The translations under genes and the position numbers were made by a program. Shown here piece after piece: positions 15,898 through 24,570 of a stretch of DNA of 49,895 nt (position 1 is the first letter of the stretch; each line of letters begins with the position of its first letter). Origin of the DNA: Bacteroidia bacterium (GTDB lineage: Bacteria > Bacteroidota > Bacteroidia > Chitinophagales > Saprospiraceae); NCBI GenBank assembly GCA_030430845.1, contig JAUIKE010000045.1:1-49895 (forward strand). The letters are read 5' to 3'. The notes under the pieces were generated by a model. It saw only the letters and a list, made by a program, of their open reading frames with translations, was not told the DNA's origin and searched no databases.

Positions 15898-17007
15898 CTA
15901 CATAGCTGTTTCCAGGTCCTGAATAGCCTGATGAAAATGATAATAGGCTGCACAGGCTCCTTCAGAACTAACCATAGGAGCTCCAAGGGGTGTTTCGGGC
16001 TTACATTTTTTACCGAACTGAGGACATTCATTTGGTTTTTTGATACCCTTTAATATTTGCCCTGCAATACATTCTTTGCTTTCTTCTACCTCTTCAATAT
16101 TCACATCAAACTTGAGGTTGGCGTCATATTGCTCGAATTCTTTACGGATACCATAACCGCTCAAAGGAATCGTACCGATACCTCGCCATTCCCGATCCAC
16201 TACCTTGAATACCTGTTGTATTACTTTCACGGCCTCAGGATTGCCTTCAGGACGGACGACCCTGCTGTATTGATTTTCAAGCTTGGCTTCGCCTTTTTCC
16301 AACTGACGAACAGTCATTAGAATACCCTGGAGCAGATCTACCGGTTCGAAGCCGGTGACAACCACCGGAATTCGGTAATCGTCAACCAGGGGATAATACT
16401 CTGTAATCCCCATGATGGTACATACATGCCCAGCTGCTAAAAAACCCTGAATATTACTTTCTTCATCATTCATGACAGCTTCGATTGCAGGGGGGACCAG
16501 GACATGGGAAGCCAGGATAGAATAATTATTTACTCCCAGCCGATGAGCATGAATAACAGAAAGTGCATTGGCCGGAGCGGTAGTCTCAAAACCTACAGCA
16601 AAGAAAACAACCTCCCTGTCGGGGTTTTCTTTGGCTAGTTTGACTGCTTCCAGAGGGGAATATAAGATCCTGATGTCTGCTCCGTTCGCCTTTGCTTCCA
16701 GCAAGCTCTTTTTTGAGCCAGGCACGCGAAGCATATCTCCAAAAGAGCAAAGAATCACTTCCTTTTCTTCTGCCAGGAAAACGGCTTTGTCTATGAGGTT
16801 TAAAGGCGTAACACAAACAGGGCAGCCGGGGCCGTGCACCATTCGAATTTTTTCAGGCAGCATATTGAGGATACCATTTTTTACAAGGCTATGAGTCTGT
16901 CCTCCGCATACTTCCATAATAGACCAGGGGCGGGTCACTGTTTTTTTTAACTCTTCGAGATATTGCCCCACCATGTCCGGGCTTCTGTATTCAGATATGA
17001 ATTTCAT
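15898..17007 (-). CDS. hypD: Hydrogenase maturation protein HypD
   Basis: 369 residues. HypD is the Fe-S scaffold that, with HypC, assembles Fe(CN)2CO. Cys34 (EVCGGQTH), and Cys62 and Cys65 (GPGCPVC) are the conserved thiols. The C-terminal [4Fe-4S] ligands are seen in CIAGQILKG, CPQFGKKCKP and SSEGACAAYY. Length is typical. It lies 41 bp downstream of hypC in the order hypC-hypD-hypE. Confidence 0.96.
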   Translation of the reverse strand: MKFISEYRSPDMVGQYLEELKKTVTRPWSIMEVCGGQTHSLVKNGILNMLPEKIRMVHGPGCPVCVTPLNLIDKAVFLAEEKEVILCSFGDMLRVPGSKKSLLEAKANGADIRILYSPLEAVKLAKENPDREVVFFAVGFETTAPANALSVIHAHRLGVNNYSILASHVLVPPAIEAVMNDEESNIQGFLAAGHVCTIMGITEYYPLVDDYRIPVVVTGFEPVDLLQGILMTVRQLEKGEAKLENQYSRVVRPEGNPEAVKVIQQVFKVVDREWRGIGTIPLSGYGIRKEFEQYDANLKFDVNIEEVEESKECIAGQILKGIKKPNECPQFGKKCKPETPLGAPMVSSEGACAAYYHFHQAIQDLETAM

Positions 17008-17048
17008 ACAATTTGGTTTTTAAGATCAAAGATTGGTTCAAAGTCCAA

Positions 17049-17321
17049 TTAAGAATCAGGTAAATAGTCATTGATCTCTTTTAACTCGTCCAACTCACCA
17101 ATCTCTTTCAGGTATTGAAATGTTTTTTGGGCTTCCTGCTCATCAACTACACTAATGGCTACTCCGACATGTACTAAGACATAATCTCCAACTTTGGCCT
17201 TTGGCACCATTTCGAGGCTGGCTTCTTTGATAATGCCACCAAACGAGACCTTTGCCATCCGGACCAGGCCATTGTACTGGCTTTCTATGGTTTTAATTTT
17301 ACCTGGAATCGCTAAACACAT
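17049..17321 (-). CDS. hypC: Hydrogenase maturation chaperone HypC
   Basis: 90 residues. It begins MCLAIPGKI, so the essential Cys2 is exposed after Met removal. HypC/HupF chaperones hold the Fe(CN)2CO unit with HypD and deliver it to the large subunit. The OB-fold part ends near residue 75, followed by an acidic tail (ELDELKEINDYL). Only one HypC paralog is present in the window, so it probably serves both HypD and HupL. 11 bp separate it from hypF. Confidence 0.95.
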   Translation of the reverse strand: MCLAIPGKIKTIESQYNGLVRMAKVSFGGIIKEASLEMVPKAKVGDYVLVHVGVAISVVDEQEAQKTFQYLKEIGELDELKEINDYLPDS

Positions 17322-17332
17322 TTTTTAGGTTT

Positions 17333-19669
17333 TTAAGATATGGATGAATCGGGAAAAAGGAAAGAAGATTGTTTATCCAATTTCCCATTAATTTTTTTAA
17401 TCTGGTGACATATGAGTTGACCAAAAGACACACTTTCATCATTAGGGGATAGCTGACGGTGAAATAACAACTCAAATTCCTGAGAAAGGTGATGGATGAT
17501 CAAATCTACCAGAAGGCCGTTTTGAAATACCCCACCACTGAAGGCTATTTTCCTCGTGTTCAATTGCCTGGCGGCCATCTCTATAAGATGCACTAATGAA
17601 TAATGGAATTTGGCAGCAATAAACGCTTTGTCTTTACCCTGACCGAGATCCATCAAAATCTCCTTCATTAAACTCTGAGTAGAAATTTGCTTCTCATAGC
17701 CTTCATCATTGAAATAGGAAGTAACAAAGGATAAGTCGTGAATTCGGAAATGAGATAGTGCCAGCGCTTCCAGTTTCATAGCTGCTTCTCCCTCATACGT
17801 CTGTTTGTCCATTAGTCCCAACAGGGAAGCGATCGCATCAAAAATCCGCCCAAGACTTGAAGTCTTCAAAGAGCTGCCTTTTGCCAGTAATTGATGATAA
17901 ATTCTCCATTCCGTTTCTGAAAATTTTTGCTTCAACACCACTTCTACTCCTTCAATACCCCAGCAGGCAGAGAGGGCCGAAATTCTTGGTTCTCTCGGCA
18001 TTTTATCTCCAAGTATGAAGTCAAAATAATCGAAGTGGATACAACGGCGAAAGGTATGATCAGAATAAATGAAAAACTCACCTCCCCAAATGTGGCCATC
18101 CTCTCCGAGCCCTGTTCCGTCCCATATGACGCCCAGTACGGGCTCTTGAGTATGAATGAGCTTGTGTTCACCCAGTAAGGCACCGAAATGTGCTTTGTGA
18201 TGTTGGATCAACTCAAGTGGAACATCCAGTTCTTTAGCCAAATTTAAGGCAAATTGGGTTGAAGGGTAGTCTTGGTGAAGATCGCCAAGAATATACTCCG
18301 GCCGAGTGTCAAACAATTGCAAAAAATGTCGGATTGTATATCTGTAAGATTCCTCAGTTTCAAAATTAGCCAGATTGCCAAGGTACTGACTAACGTACAG
18401 GTTTTTTTCATGCAAAAAAGTGAAGGTGCTTTTGAGCATAGCCCCTGTAGCTAGTAGACAATAATCCGGTCGTTCCAACCGGCCGTCGATATAGGTAGGG
18501 GCCATTCCTCTGGATCTGCGTAGGATGATTCTCTGCTGTGAAAAAGGAGAAAATTGGATGAGGCTGTCATCCTGAGGAACAACAATTTCTCTTCGATTGG
18601 TCAGGATGAGGTCTGCCATCAGCCTGAGATCAGAAAGAGCTTTTTTGTCAGAATAAACAATGGGAGATTCCGTAGGATTACCGCTGGTAGCTACAATTGG
18701 TGCCTGATATTTCTTTAGAAGCAGCTCAAAAATAGGGGCATAAGGCAACATTACTCCTATCCGCTCAAGCCCGGGAGCGATATTGGAGGCTAAAGAAGTA
18801 TTGGGGAGAGGAGTCAGTAAAACGATAGGAGCGCTTGGGCTGAGCAATTCTTTTGCTGCTTGCTCATGGAGATCCGTGCTTTTTGCCAGGGTTTCTACAT
18901 CAGGATACATTAAGGCAAAGGGTTTGCTGGGGCGGTTTTTACGTGAGCGGAGCAGCTCAACCACTGATGTGTCATGGGCAGAACAGCACAATAAATATCC
19001 GCCGATGCCCTTGACGGCTACAATTTTTCCATTTTCCCAAGCCTGTACAACTATCCTGGATATGTCTTCAAATGACTCACTGAGCAGATTTTGTTCATTA
19101 TCATATAGCTGAATAGGGATGCTGCAATGAGGGCAGCTATTGGTTTGGGCAAAGTACCGCCGGTCGAGTGGATTTTGGTATTCACCCAGGCAATGCTTGC
19201 ACATTTGGAAGGGAGCCATACTGGTGGTTGGCCGGTCATAAGGTAGCTTTTGAATAATCGAATATCTGGGCCCACAATAGGTACAGGTAGTGAAAGGATA
19301 ATTTTGGCGTTTGTTTTTCTGATCAAAAAGATCCTGCCGGCAGTCCGGGCAAAGAGCAAAATCAGGAGTGAGGAGCAGGTTTATTGTTTCGCCGGCCTGA
19401 CTGTGAATGATTTCAAATCCGTTGTAATCCTCAGGAGAGGTTTCGAAAATATGGTGATCGGTAATTCTGGATAATTGGGGTGCCTGACTCAATAAAGAAC
19501 GATAAAAAAAATCAACTTTTTTTTCTATGCCATTCACCTCTACATGAACACCATCTGTGGTGTTATTTACCCAGCCGTTCAACTGGTGTTGTTTGGCTAA
19601 TCGATATACAAAGGGCCGGAAGCCGACCCCCTGGACTTGCCCTTTTATGTGGATGTGCCAGGTTTGCAT
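17333..19669 (-). CDS. hypF: Carbamoyltransferase HypF
   Basis: 778 residues, the full multi-domain HypF. It has an acylphosphatase domain (about 1-90, with GQVQGVGFRPF), two zinc fingers (about 105-190: CPDCRQDLF, CTYCGPRYS, CKHCLGEY, CPHC), a YrdC/Sua5 domain (about 200-385: KGIGGYLL, SRKNRPSKPFA, ATSGNPTESP) and a Kae1-like domain (about 395-765: HHKAHFGAL, WDGTGLGEDGHIWGGE, SGGVFQNG). It makes carbamoyl-AMP from carbamoyl phosphate and transfers the carbamoyl to HypE. hypB overlaps its start by one base (TGATG), showing tight coupling. Confidence 0.96.
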   Translation of the reverse strand: MQTWHIHIKGQVQGVGFRPFVYRLAKQHQLNGWVNNTTDGVHVEVNGIEKKVDFFYRSLLSQAPQLSRITDHHIFETSPEDYNGFEIIHSQAGETINLLLTPDFALCPDCRQDLFDQKNKRQNYPFTTCTYCGPRYSIIQKLPYDRPTTSMAPFQMCKHCLGEYQNPLDRRYFAQTNSCPHCSIPIQLYDNEQNLLSESFEDISRIVVQAWENGKIVAVKGIGGYLLCCSAHDTSVVELLRSRKNRPSKPFALMYPDVETLAKSTDLHEQAAKELLSPSAPIVLLTPLPNTSLASNIAPGLERIGVMLPYAPIFELLLKKYQAPIVATSGNPTESPIVYSDKKALSDLRLMADLILTNRREIVVPQDDSLIQFSPFSQQRIILRRSRGMAPTYIDGRLERPDYCLLATGAMLKSTFTFLHEKNLYVSQYLGNLANFETEESYRYTIRHFLQLFDTRPEYILGDLHQDYPSTQFALNLAKELDVPLELIQHHKAHFGALLGEHKLIHTQEPVLGVIWDGTGLGEDGHIWGGEFFIYSDHTFRRCIHFDYFDFILGDKMPREPRISALSACWGIEGVEVVLKQKFSETEWRIYHQLLAKGSSLKTSSLGRIFDAIASLLGLMDKQTYEGEAAMKLEALALSHFRIHDLSFVTSYFNDEGYEKQISTQSLMKEILMDLGQGKDKAFIAAKFHYSLVHLIEMAARQLNTRKIAFSGGVFQNGLLVDLIIHHLSQEFELLFHRQLSPNDESVSFGQLICHQIKKINGKLDKQSSFLFPDSSIS

Positions 19670-20391
19670 CAGGATGCAGGTACGTTTGCAAGGGCTTTCT
19701 TTTCCGCTACTTTATCCAATAACCACCGGCACCATTTATCTATATTTTCTCCATTGGTGCTGGACACCTGAATAACCTCTAATTCGGGATTGATGTCCCT
19801 GGCGTCCTGAACAACTGCCTCAACAGAAAAGGGTAAATAGGGAAGTAAATCGGACTTGGATACCAGCATTAATTCACTGGTGAGAAACATGCGAGGGTAC
19901 TTTTTGGGTTTATCATCTCCTTCAGTAGTAGCGATGAGAGTGACTCGATAATCTTCCCCCAAATCGAATGAAGCCGGACAAACAAGGTTGCCGACGTTTT
20001 CAACGATGAGCAGATCGACTCCTTCAAGGTCCATATTTTCCATAGCCTGCCATACCATCTGGGCTTCCAGGTGACAAATACCGCCTGTTACGATCTGGAG
20101 TGCATCGGCACCAACCTCACGTAGCCGGTCAGCATCTCTTTCCGTTTCGAGGTCTCCTACTAATATTTTCATGTTAAGCTGACCCCCAATTCTGCGGGCT
20201 GTCTCTTGGAGGAGCGTTGTTTTTCCACTTCCAGCAGAGGAGGTGATGTTAATGAGTAATATTTGCTTGTCGGCCATTTTTTTTCGAATACTCTCAGCAA
20301 CAAAGTCGTTGGCTTTCAACAGGTGCATAGTGGTATTATCGCAAGTAACGGTTCCTCTGGCTGTTTTGGAAGATTTTTGAACTTTTGTCAT
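19669..20391 (-). CDS. hypB: Hydrogenase nickel GTPase HypB
   Basis: 240 residues. GTPase with P-loop SSAGSGKTT (51-59), ETERDADRL near 108 and a metal-binding GGICHLEAQ. It drives nickel transfer with HypA. The N-terminus lacks both the CxxCGC high-affinity nickel site and the His-rich stretch of nickel-storing HypBs, so nickel storage is unlikely and the co-encoded permease must supply nickel. It is the first gene of the minus-strand operon; two TTAGAA-N6-TTCTAA operators lie about 110-150 bp upstream. Confidence 0.95.
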   Translation of the reverse strand: MTKVQKSSKTARGTVTCDNTTMHLLKANDFVAESIRKKMADKQILLINITSSAGSGKTTLLQETARRIGGQLNMKILVGDLETERDADRLREVGADALQIVTGGICHLEAQMVWQAMENMDLEGVDLLIVENVGNLVCPASFDLGEDYRVTLIATTEGDDKPKKYPRMFLTSELMLVSKSDLLPYLPFSVEAVVQDARDINPELEVIQVSSTNGENIDKWCRWLLDKVAEKKALANVPAS

Positions 20392-20425
20392 CTCTTTTGG
20401 CTAATGTTTTTGGAAAACGTATTAC

Positions 20426-20444
20426 AGCTTCAAAAAATGAAGCT
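20426..20444 (-). other. Small hairpin in the hypB leader
   Basis: AGCTTCA (20426-20432) and TGAAGCT (20438-20444) form a 7-bp stem with a 5-nt A-rich loop, 35 bp before the hypB start. It may affect mRNA stability or translation; no riboswitch class is recognised. Confidence 0.4.
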
Positions 20445-20470
20445 TCTGTGCTTTTTGTATGAAAAATCTG

Positions 20471-20484
20471 CTTGTTTAAACAAG
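20471..20484. promoter_or_regulatory. 14-bp palindrome in the hypB promoter region
   Basis: CTTGTTTAAACAAG is a perfect palindrome lying between the TTAGAA-type operators and the hypB start, close to where a -7 box would fall (TAACTTGT on the minus strand, 20487-20480). It may be a second regulator site. Confidence 0.4.
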
Positions 20485-20502
20485 TTAACAAGTATGATTT
20501 AA

Positions 20503-20547
20503 TTAGAAAAGGATTTCTATGTATTAGAAAATTTTTTCTAATTCTAA
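20503..20547. promoter_or_regulatory. Double operator before hypB
   Basis: Two copies of the hupS operator: TTAGAA-AAGGAT-TTCTAT (20503-20520) and TTAGAA-AATTTT-TTCTAA (20524-20541, perfect, with one extra paired base on each side), then a further half-site TTCTAA (20542-20547). Centres are 21 bp apart, as for the first two hupS sites. It predicts co-regulation of the two convergent operons. Confidence 0.72.
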
Positions 20548-20561
20548 TTTTGTTTTTATTG

Positions 20562-20593
20562 AAAAAAAAGAAGAGGCAACCATAACGGTTGCC
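20562..20593 (-). terminator. Rho-independent terminator of the cytochrome c gene
   Basis: On the minus strand GGCAACC, a 5-nt loop and GGTTGCC (20593-20575) are followed by TCTTCTTTTTTTT. It lies about 80 bp after the stop at 20674 and so separates the cytochrome gene from the hyp operon. Confidence 0.8.
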
Positions 20594-20673
20594 CCTTGCG
20601 ATAAATTAAAAAGCATTCAGATTGTCTCTGTAATTAACAATCGGGCAGGCAGCTCCTGCCGCTTGCCAGGTTG

Positions 20674-21630
20674 CTATTTTATGCCGGCTCTTTGGACACT
20701 GTTGTCAACAGGTGGAAGACTTTGTATGTAAGTCCATATGGCGGCTACTTCATCATCATTCAATTCTGCGTGTGGCGGCATAGCTGCAGTCAGGCTGGTA
20801 CCATCCGGCTTTTTCCCAAACCGTAGCGCGTTGGAAAATTGTTCAAGGGTCCAGCCTTTCAGCCCTGTTTCGTGAGGGGTGAGGTTGGCTGACAGCACTT
20901 CTGCTCCTGTATTGGGGTCTATAATCACATTCCCACCTCCATAAAAGCCAACGGAGTTTTCGGGCACAAGTGGATCCAGCTTGGTAAAATCAGAAGAATG
21001 ACAGTGGAAGCAACCTAGCATTGCATCGGCCAAATACCGCCCATAAGCCAATTGGTCGGACTTAGGAGGAATGGGAATAGCTTTTTCCGGATAGGGAACC
21101 GGTTTCATAACGGTATTGGTAAGTGCTTTGACCAGGAAAGATGGCTTTGAAGGATATTGGGCTTTATCAACCGGCTCCAGCATAGGGTCGTTACTTCTCA
21201 TGAATGCGACGATGGCCTCGAGGTCTTTGTCGCCGATCAGGGGGAAGCCCTGCATGATGAATGAATAATGACCGTCTTTTTTTATACCGGTACGCAGGAA
21301 GTGAACCAACTCTGCGTCTGTATACCTACCTATTCCTTTTGTTGGATGACCGGTGATATTTTGAGCGTAAAGCTCTCCAAACACAGCGGGCACGTCTGTC
21401 ATTTTTTTGCCCTGAAGTTTGCCATTCTCCAGATGACAGCCGGCACAGATCAGTTTAGTCAGCTTTTTTCCATGAGCGAGTGTCGCGCTGTCGGCAGGCG
21501 GGATATTTACGCTTACCTCCTGGACTTTATATTTAGGGACGCCCTTAAAATTGATGTATAAGCCCAGGATAAGAATAATACCCAGGATGGAGCCTACAAT
21601 GATTCCGATGATTTTGAGTGTTTTTTTCAT
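20674..21630 (-). CDS. Membrane-anchored dihaem cytochrome c
   Basis: 318 residues. An N-terminal helix (about 5-26) anchors it, with the rest in the periplasm. Two c-type haem motifs, CAGCH (62-66) and CFHCH (207-211), each start a cytochrome c domain; distal Met candidates lie in FIMQGFP (near 126) and TAAMPPH (near 285). It resembles dihaem cytochromes that feed terminal oxidases or alcohol dehydrogenases. It precedes hypB on the same strand but has its own terminator, so it is not clearly part of the hydrogenase system. Confidence 0.88.
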   Translation of the reverse strand: MKKTLKIIGIIVGSILGIILILGLYINFKGVPKYKVQEVSVNIPPADSATLAHGKKLTKLICAGCHLENGKLQGKKMTDVPAVFGELYAQNITGHPTKGIGRYTDAELVHFLRTGIKKDGHYSFIMQGFPLIGDKDLEAIVAFMRSNDPMLEPVDKAQYPSKPSFLVKALTNTVMKPVPYPEKAIPIPPKSDQLAYGRYLADAMLGCFHCHSSDFTKLDPLVPENSVGFYGGGNVIIDPNTGAEVLSANLTPHETGLKGWTLEQFSNALRFGKKPDGTSLTAAMPPHAELNDDEVAAIWTYIQSLPPVDNSVQRAGIK

Positions 21631-21945
21631 GATGCTTTTTTATCAAATGATTAATAGGGAAAGAAGTAAGTGTACTTGTGTCCGAATGCTTATTCTAGTA
21701 CATTACAAAGCTAAGGGCGTGTGGCTAAAAGGATTTATATAATTGTCGCAAAGCTTATCAAATTTGTTGCATCATGAATTTTATGGAGATAATGAGGGCG
21801 GAGGAGGCGAAAATATTAAATCGCTCAATAAAAATTCAAAACCTTTTTTTACCAATAAAAATATTATCTTTAGAGAGTAAGAAAAAAATGAAGGAGGCCT
21901 GATACTTTTTTGACCCAAGAATAACCTTAAACTGAAGAAAACCAT
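21631..21945. other. Intergenic region, no gene seen
   Basis: 315 bp between the divergent cytochrome c and sulfotransferase genes. It is AT-rich and must hold both promoters, but no convincing TTTG-N19-21-TAnnTTTG pair, hairpin or small gene was found. Confidence 0.5.
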
Positions 21946-22656
21946 ATGAACACAATCAATCCGCTCCTAGTAGCCTCTCCTACCGTACGTGCTGGTACTA
22001 CCTTGTTGCAGCGTCTTTTGTGTTCAGCTCCCAATACTTTAATATACGGTGAATTCTGTGCTCATGAGTTATTCATGGCTACGCAGATGTATCTCCTCAA
22101 GGAGCAGCAATTATCGATGGGACAGACTTACCGGAAAGAGCAAATGGCCCAGGTTTTGTCTGGTGAGGTAGATCAATGGATCCCCGATTTAATGCCCGAT
22201 CCTAAGGAGTGGCTGGAGGTGATAAGAAAAACGAGCTTTCAGCAGTTTGAGTATATGAAAAGTTATGCCCTCCGGCAGAGCAGACCTATCTGGGGAATGA
22301 AAATGGCTGGTTGGAACCCACACAGCTTGCACCAGATTATGGGCTTATTTCCAGGAACCCGTCTGATCTATATGGTTCGAAATGCTGGGGATTGCCTCCG
22401 ATCAGCAAAAGCGATGGATATGGTGGGAGAAGAGAATGAGCAGCAGTTTTTACAGTCCTGGACCTATAATCATAATACAGTTCGACAGTTGATTGCTCCT
22501 GACCGCGTTTTATACGTGGCGTATGAAGAGCTAATAAATGCGCCTTCTTCGATTATAGAAAAACTGGAAAGCTTTAGTGGAGCAGAAGGGATAAATATAG
22601 AGGTGCTGTCCAAAAAAATAAATAATGACGGTAGTTACGTACAGCCCGTCTCTTAA
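21946..22656 (+). CDS. Sulfotransferase family protein
   Basis: 236 residues. The PAPS 5'-phosphosulfate loop is TVRAGTTLLQRLL (13-25) and the 3'-phosphate motif is YMVRNAGDCLRSAKA (near 142-156), both typical of sulfotransferase family proteins. The chain ends soon after YEELINAPSSI, so it is short but covers the core. Acceptor unknown. It stands 107 bp upstream of two tail-collar proteins; sulfotransferase-like genes are often next to such microcystin-dependent-protein homologs, and a shared role in surface modification is possible. Confidence 0.8.
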   Translation: MNTINPLLVASPTVRAGTTLLQRLLCSAPNTLIYGEFCAHELFMATQMYLLKEQQLSMGQTYRKEQMAQVLSGEVDQWIPDLMPDPKEWLEVIRKTSFQQFEYMKSYALRQSRPIWGMKMAGWNPHSLHQIMGLFPGTRLIYMVRNAGDCLRSAKAMDMVGEENEQQFLQSWTYNHNTVRQLIAPDRVLYVAYEELINAPSSIIEKLESFSGAEGINIEVLSKKINNDGSYVQPVS

Positions 22657-22762
22657 AAAGACGTGCAAAATAAAATATTATTGGCTGGCAAATCCTGACA
22701 GTTATCGTCAGGAGAACCTGCTTATAGATATGATAATTCTTTAATCCTTAAACTCATCTAAA

Positions 22763-23299
22763 ATGAATCCATTTATTGGACAGATCATCATGTTCGGGGG
22801 TAATTTTGCTCCACGTGGCTGGGCATTATGTGATGGGCAATTATTGTCTATCGCTCAAAACACAGCCTTATTTTCCATTTTGGGGACTACCTATGGTGGT
22901 GATGGCCGTACGACCTTCGGCTTGCCGGATCTTCGCGGACGTGTAGCCATGCATGCAGGCAATGGCCCGGGCCTGACTCCTCGCAGGCTTGGACAGAAAG
23001 GGGGGACAGAGACGAATACCTTAAATGTTACACAGCTGCCCTCACACAATCACTTGGCTACGGGCACCGTCAATTTAGGCACCGTCGCAAATACTGCATC
23101 TGGTAGTGGTGCTTTCTTGCCTATTACCACTGGGGCTAATTTTTATTCCGATACAGGAGGCAATGCCGATATGAATGCTAATGCGTTGACCGTGACTACA
23201 AGTAATACTGGTAACAGTTCTCCAGTCAATAACATTCAGCCTTATCAGTGTGTCAATTTTATTATTGCATTAGTTGGGGTTTTCCCTTCCAGAAGCTAA
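22763..23299 (+). CDS. Phage tail-collar domain protein (MdpB-like), copy 1
   Basis: 178 residues, starting MNPFIGQIIMFGGNFAPRG. The tail-collar pattern WALCDG, LFSILGTTYGGDGRTTFGLPDLRGR and LPSHNH is complete, and the chain ends with NIQPYQCVNFIIAL. This family, also called microcystin-dependent protein, is found in phage tails and as stand-alone bacterial genes. There is no other phage gene nearby, so this is not a prophage. About 80 % identical by eye to the next gene: a tandem duplication. Confidence 0.92.
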   Translation: MNPFIGQIIMFGGNFAPRGWALCDGQLLSIAQNTALFSILGTTYGGDGRTTFGLPDLRGRVAMHAGNGPGLTPRRLGQKGGTETNTLNVTQLPSHNHLATGTVNLGTVANTASGSGAFLPITTGANFYSDTGGNADMNANALTVTTSNTGNSSPVNNIQPYQCVNFIIALVGVFPSRS

Positions 23300-23390
23300 A
23301 AAGCTTAAATTATTAATCATGAGTTCTTTCTATGATTTGGCAAAGATTCATGTACAATAAATACTTTACTTAAAACCAAAAGAGATATAA

Positions 23391-23927
23391 ATGGAACCAT
23401 TTATTGGACAAATTATTATGTTTGGAGGCAATTTTGCCCCTCGCGGCTGGGCGTTGTGCGATGGCACACTACTTGCCATCAGCCAACACCAGGCCTTGTT
23501 TTCTATTCTGGGCACTACTTATGGCGGTGACGGCCGCACGACCTTTGGCTTGCCAGACCTGCGCGGGCGTGTAGCCATGCATGCAGGTAGTGGCCCTGGG
23601 CTTTCTCCTCGCCGCCTGGGGGAAAAATCCGGAGCGCAGGAAAACTATCTGAACGTCAATCAAATGCCATCTCATAATCATGCGGCTACGGGCACGGTCA
23701 ATTTAGGAACGGTCGCGAATTCTGCTTCTGGTAGTGGTGCTTTTTTACCTATTACCACCGGAGCCAACTTTTACTCTGATACGGCGGGCAATGCCGATTT
23801 GAATGCCGGGGCTGTGTCGGTTACCGTAAGCAATAACGGTGGCGGTCAGGGAATTAATAACATTCAGCCTTATCAGTGTGTCTATTTTATTATTGCTTTG
23901 CAAGGAACTTTTCCTTCACGGAGTTAA
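23391..23927 (+). CDS. Phage tail-collar domain protein (MdpB-like), copy 2
   Basis: 178 residues, same length and layout as the preceding paralog, with the collar core (GDGRTTFGLPDLRGRVAMH) identical. Differences cluster in the region after LGEKSGAQ and near VSVTVSNNGGGQG, which may be the ligand-exposed part. It lies 91 bp downstream of copy 1. No signal peptide is visible, so export would need a dedicated route. Function is not known beyond the family. Confidence 0.92.
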   Translation: MEPFIGQIIMFGGNFAPRGWALCDGTLLAISQHQALFSILGTTYGGDGRTTFGLPDLRGRVAMHAGSGPGLSPRRLGEKSGAQENYLNVNQMPSHNHAATGTVNLGTVANSASGSGAFLPITTGANFYSDTAGNADLNAGAVSVTVSNNGGGQGINNIQPYQCVYFIIALQGTFPSRS

Positions 23928-23940
23928 TAATAGTGATGGT

Positions 23941-23964
23941 CTTCTCTGCCGGCAGGCGGAGAAG
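23941..23964. terminator. Hairpin after the tail-collar pair
   Basis: CTTCTCTGCC (23941-23950) pairs with GGCGGAGAAG (23955-23964) with one G-T wobble and a 4-nt loop. No strong T-run, so it is only a weak terminator candidate. Confidence 0.35.
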
Positions 23965-23971
23965 ACGGTTT

Positions 23972-24562
23972 ATGAAACTTTTTTACTGTATGAATGACCC
24001 AAAGAAGTGGTGGGAACAGTTGGAACCACAATGGAAAAAAGCCTATAATGAGGCTGTTCTAAACATTGGGCCGGTGGAGGATATACCTACGGCAGAACAA
24101 TTAGAATACCTGCTCAGCTCACCCGTACTAAGGATGGTGGGGCCGAAAGGATCGCATCCGAATATGAGTTTTGAATTGACTAATTTGTCAGGTTTGACAG
24201 GCATGAAAGAAGTACATCTGCTGGTCATAACCGATCATCAGCTCGATAGCACTGAAAACTTAAGCTCCTTGCCCCAGCTGAAATCAGTTTTCCTGGCCAA
24301 CAATCAACTCCCAAACCTAAAGGGGCTGGAACAATTGTCCGAATTGGAGGAGTTGCACGTCAACTCAAATCTTTTAGAAGATTTATCTCCTATTAGCGAG
24401 CTTTCTTCGCTGCGTTTGTTAAATTGCGCATATAACAATATAAAGGCCCTTACCATTCCCAAAAACATTAAAAAGCTTTTCTGCTTACCCAATGATGAAC
24501 TCCCAGATTCAGAAATCATCCGAATAGAAAGAAATAGAGGGATCCGATGCCGAAGAGGCTAA
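23972..24562 (+). CDS. Leucine-rich repeat protein
   Basis: 196 residues from the ATG at 23972 (MKLFYCMNDPKKWWEQ); upstream in-frame codons run into the tail-collar gene and are unlikely to be used. The N-terminal half has a DPKKWWEQLEPQWKKAYNEAV helix region seen in small Bacteroidota LRR proteins. About four internalin-like repeats of 21-22 residues follow (LSSLPQLKSVFLANNQL, LEQLSELEELHVNSNLL, ISELSSLRLLNCAYNNI). No signal peptide, so cytosolic. Likely a protein-interaction module; partner unknown. Confidence 0.82.
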   Translation: MKLFYCMNDPKKWWEQLEPQWKKAYNEAVLNIGPVEDIPTAEQLEYLLSSPVLRMVGPKGSHPNMSFELTNLSGLTGMKEVHLLVITDHQLDSTENLSSLPQLKSVFLANNQLPNLKGLEQLSELEELHVNSNLLEDLSPISELSSLRLLNCAYNNIKALTIPKNIKKLFCLPNDELPDSEIIRIERNRGIRCRRG

Positions 24563-24570
24563 GTTGCTGC

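Noticed and set aside
20674..21630. Cytochrome c as hydrogenase electron acceptor
   Set aside because: It has its own terminator, lacks the shared operator upstream of its own start, and faces the periplasm while the hydrogenase has no export signal.
22763..23927. Prophage or contractile injection system
   Set aside because: Only tail-collar proteins are present; no sheath, baseplate, terminase or integrase gene lies near.
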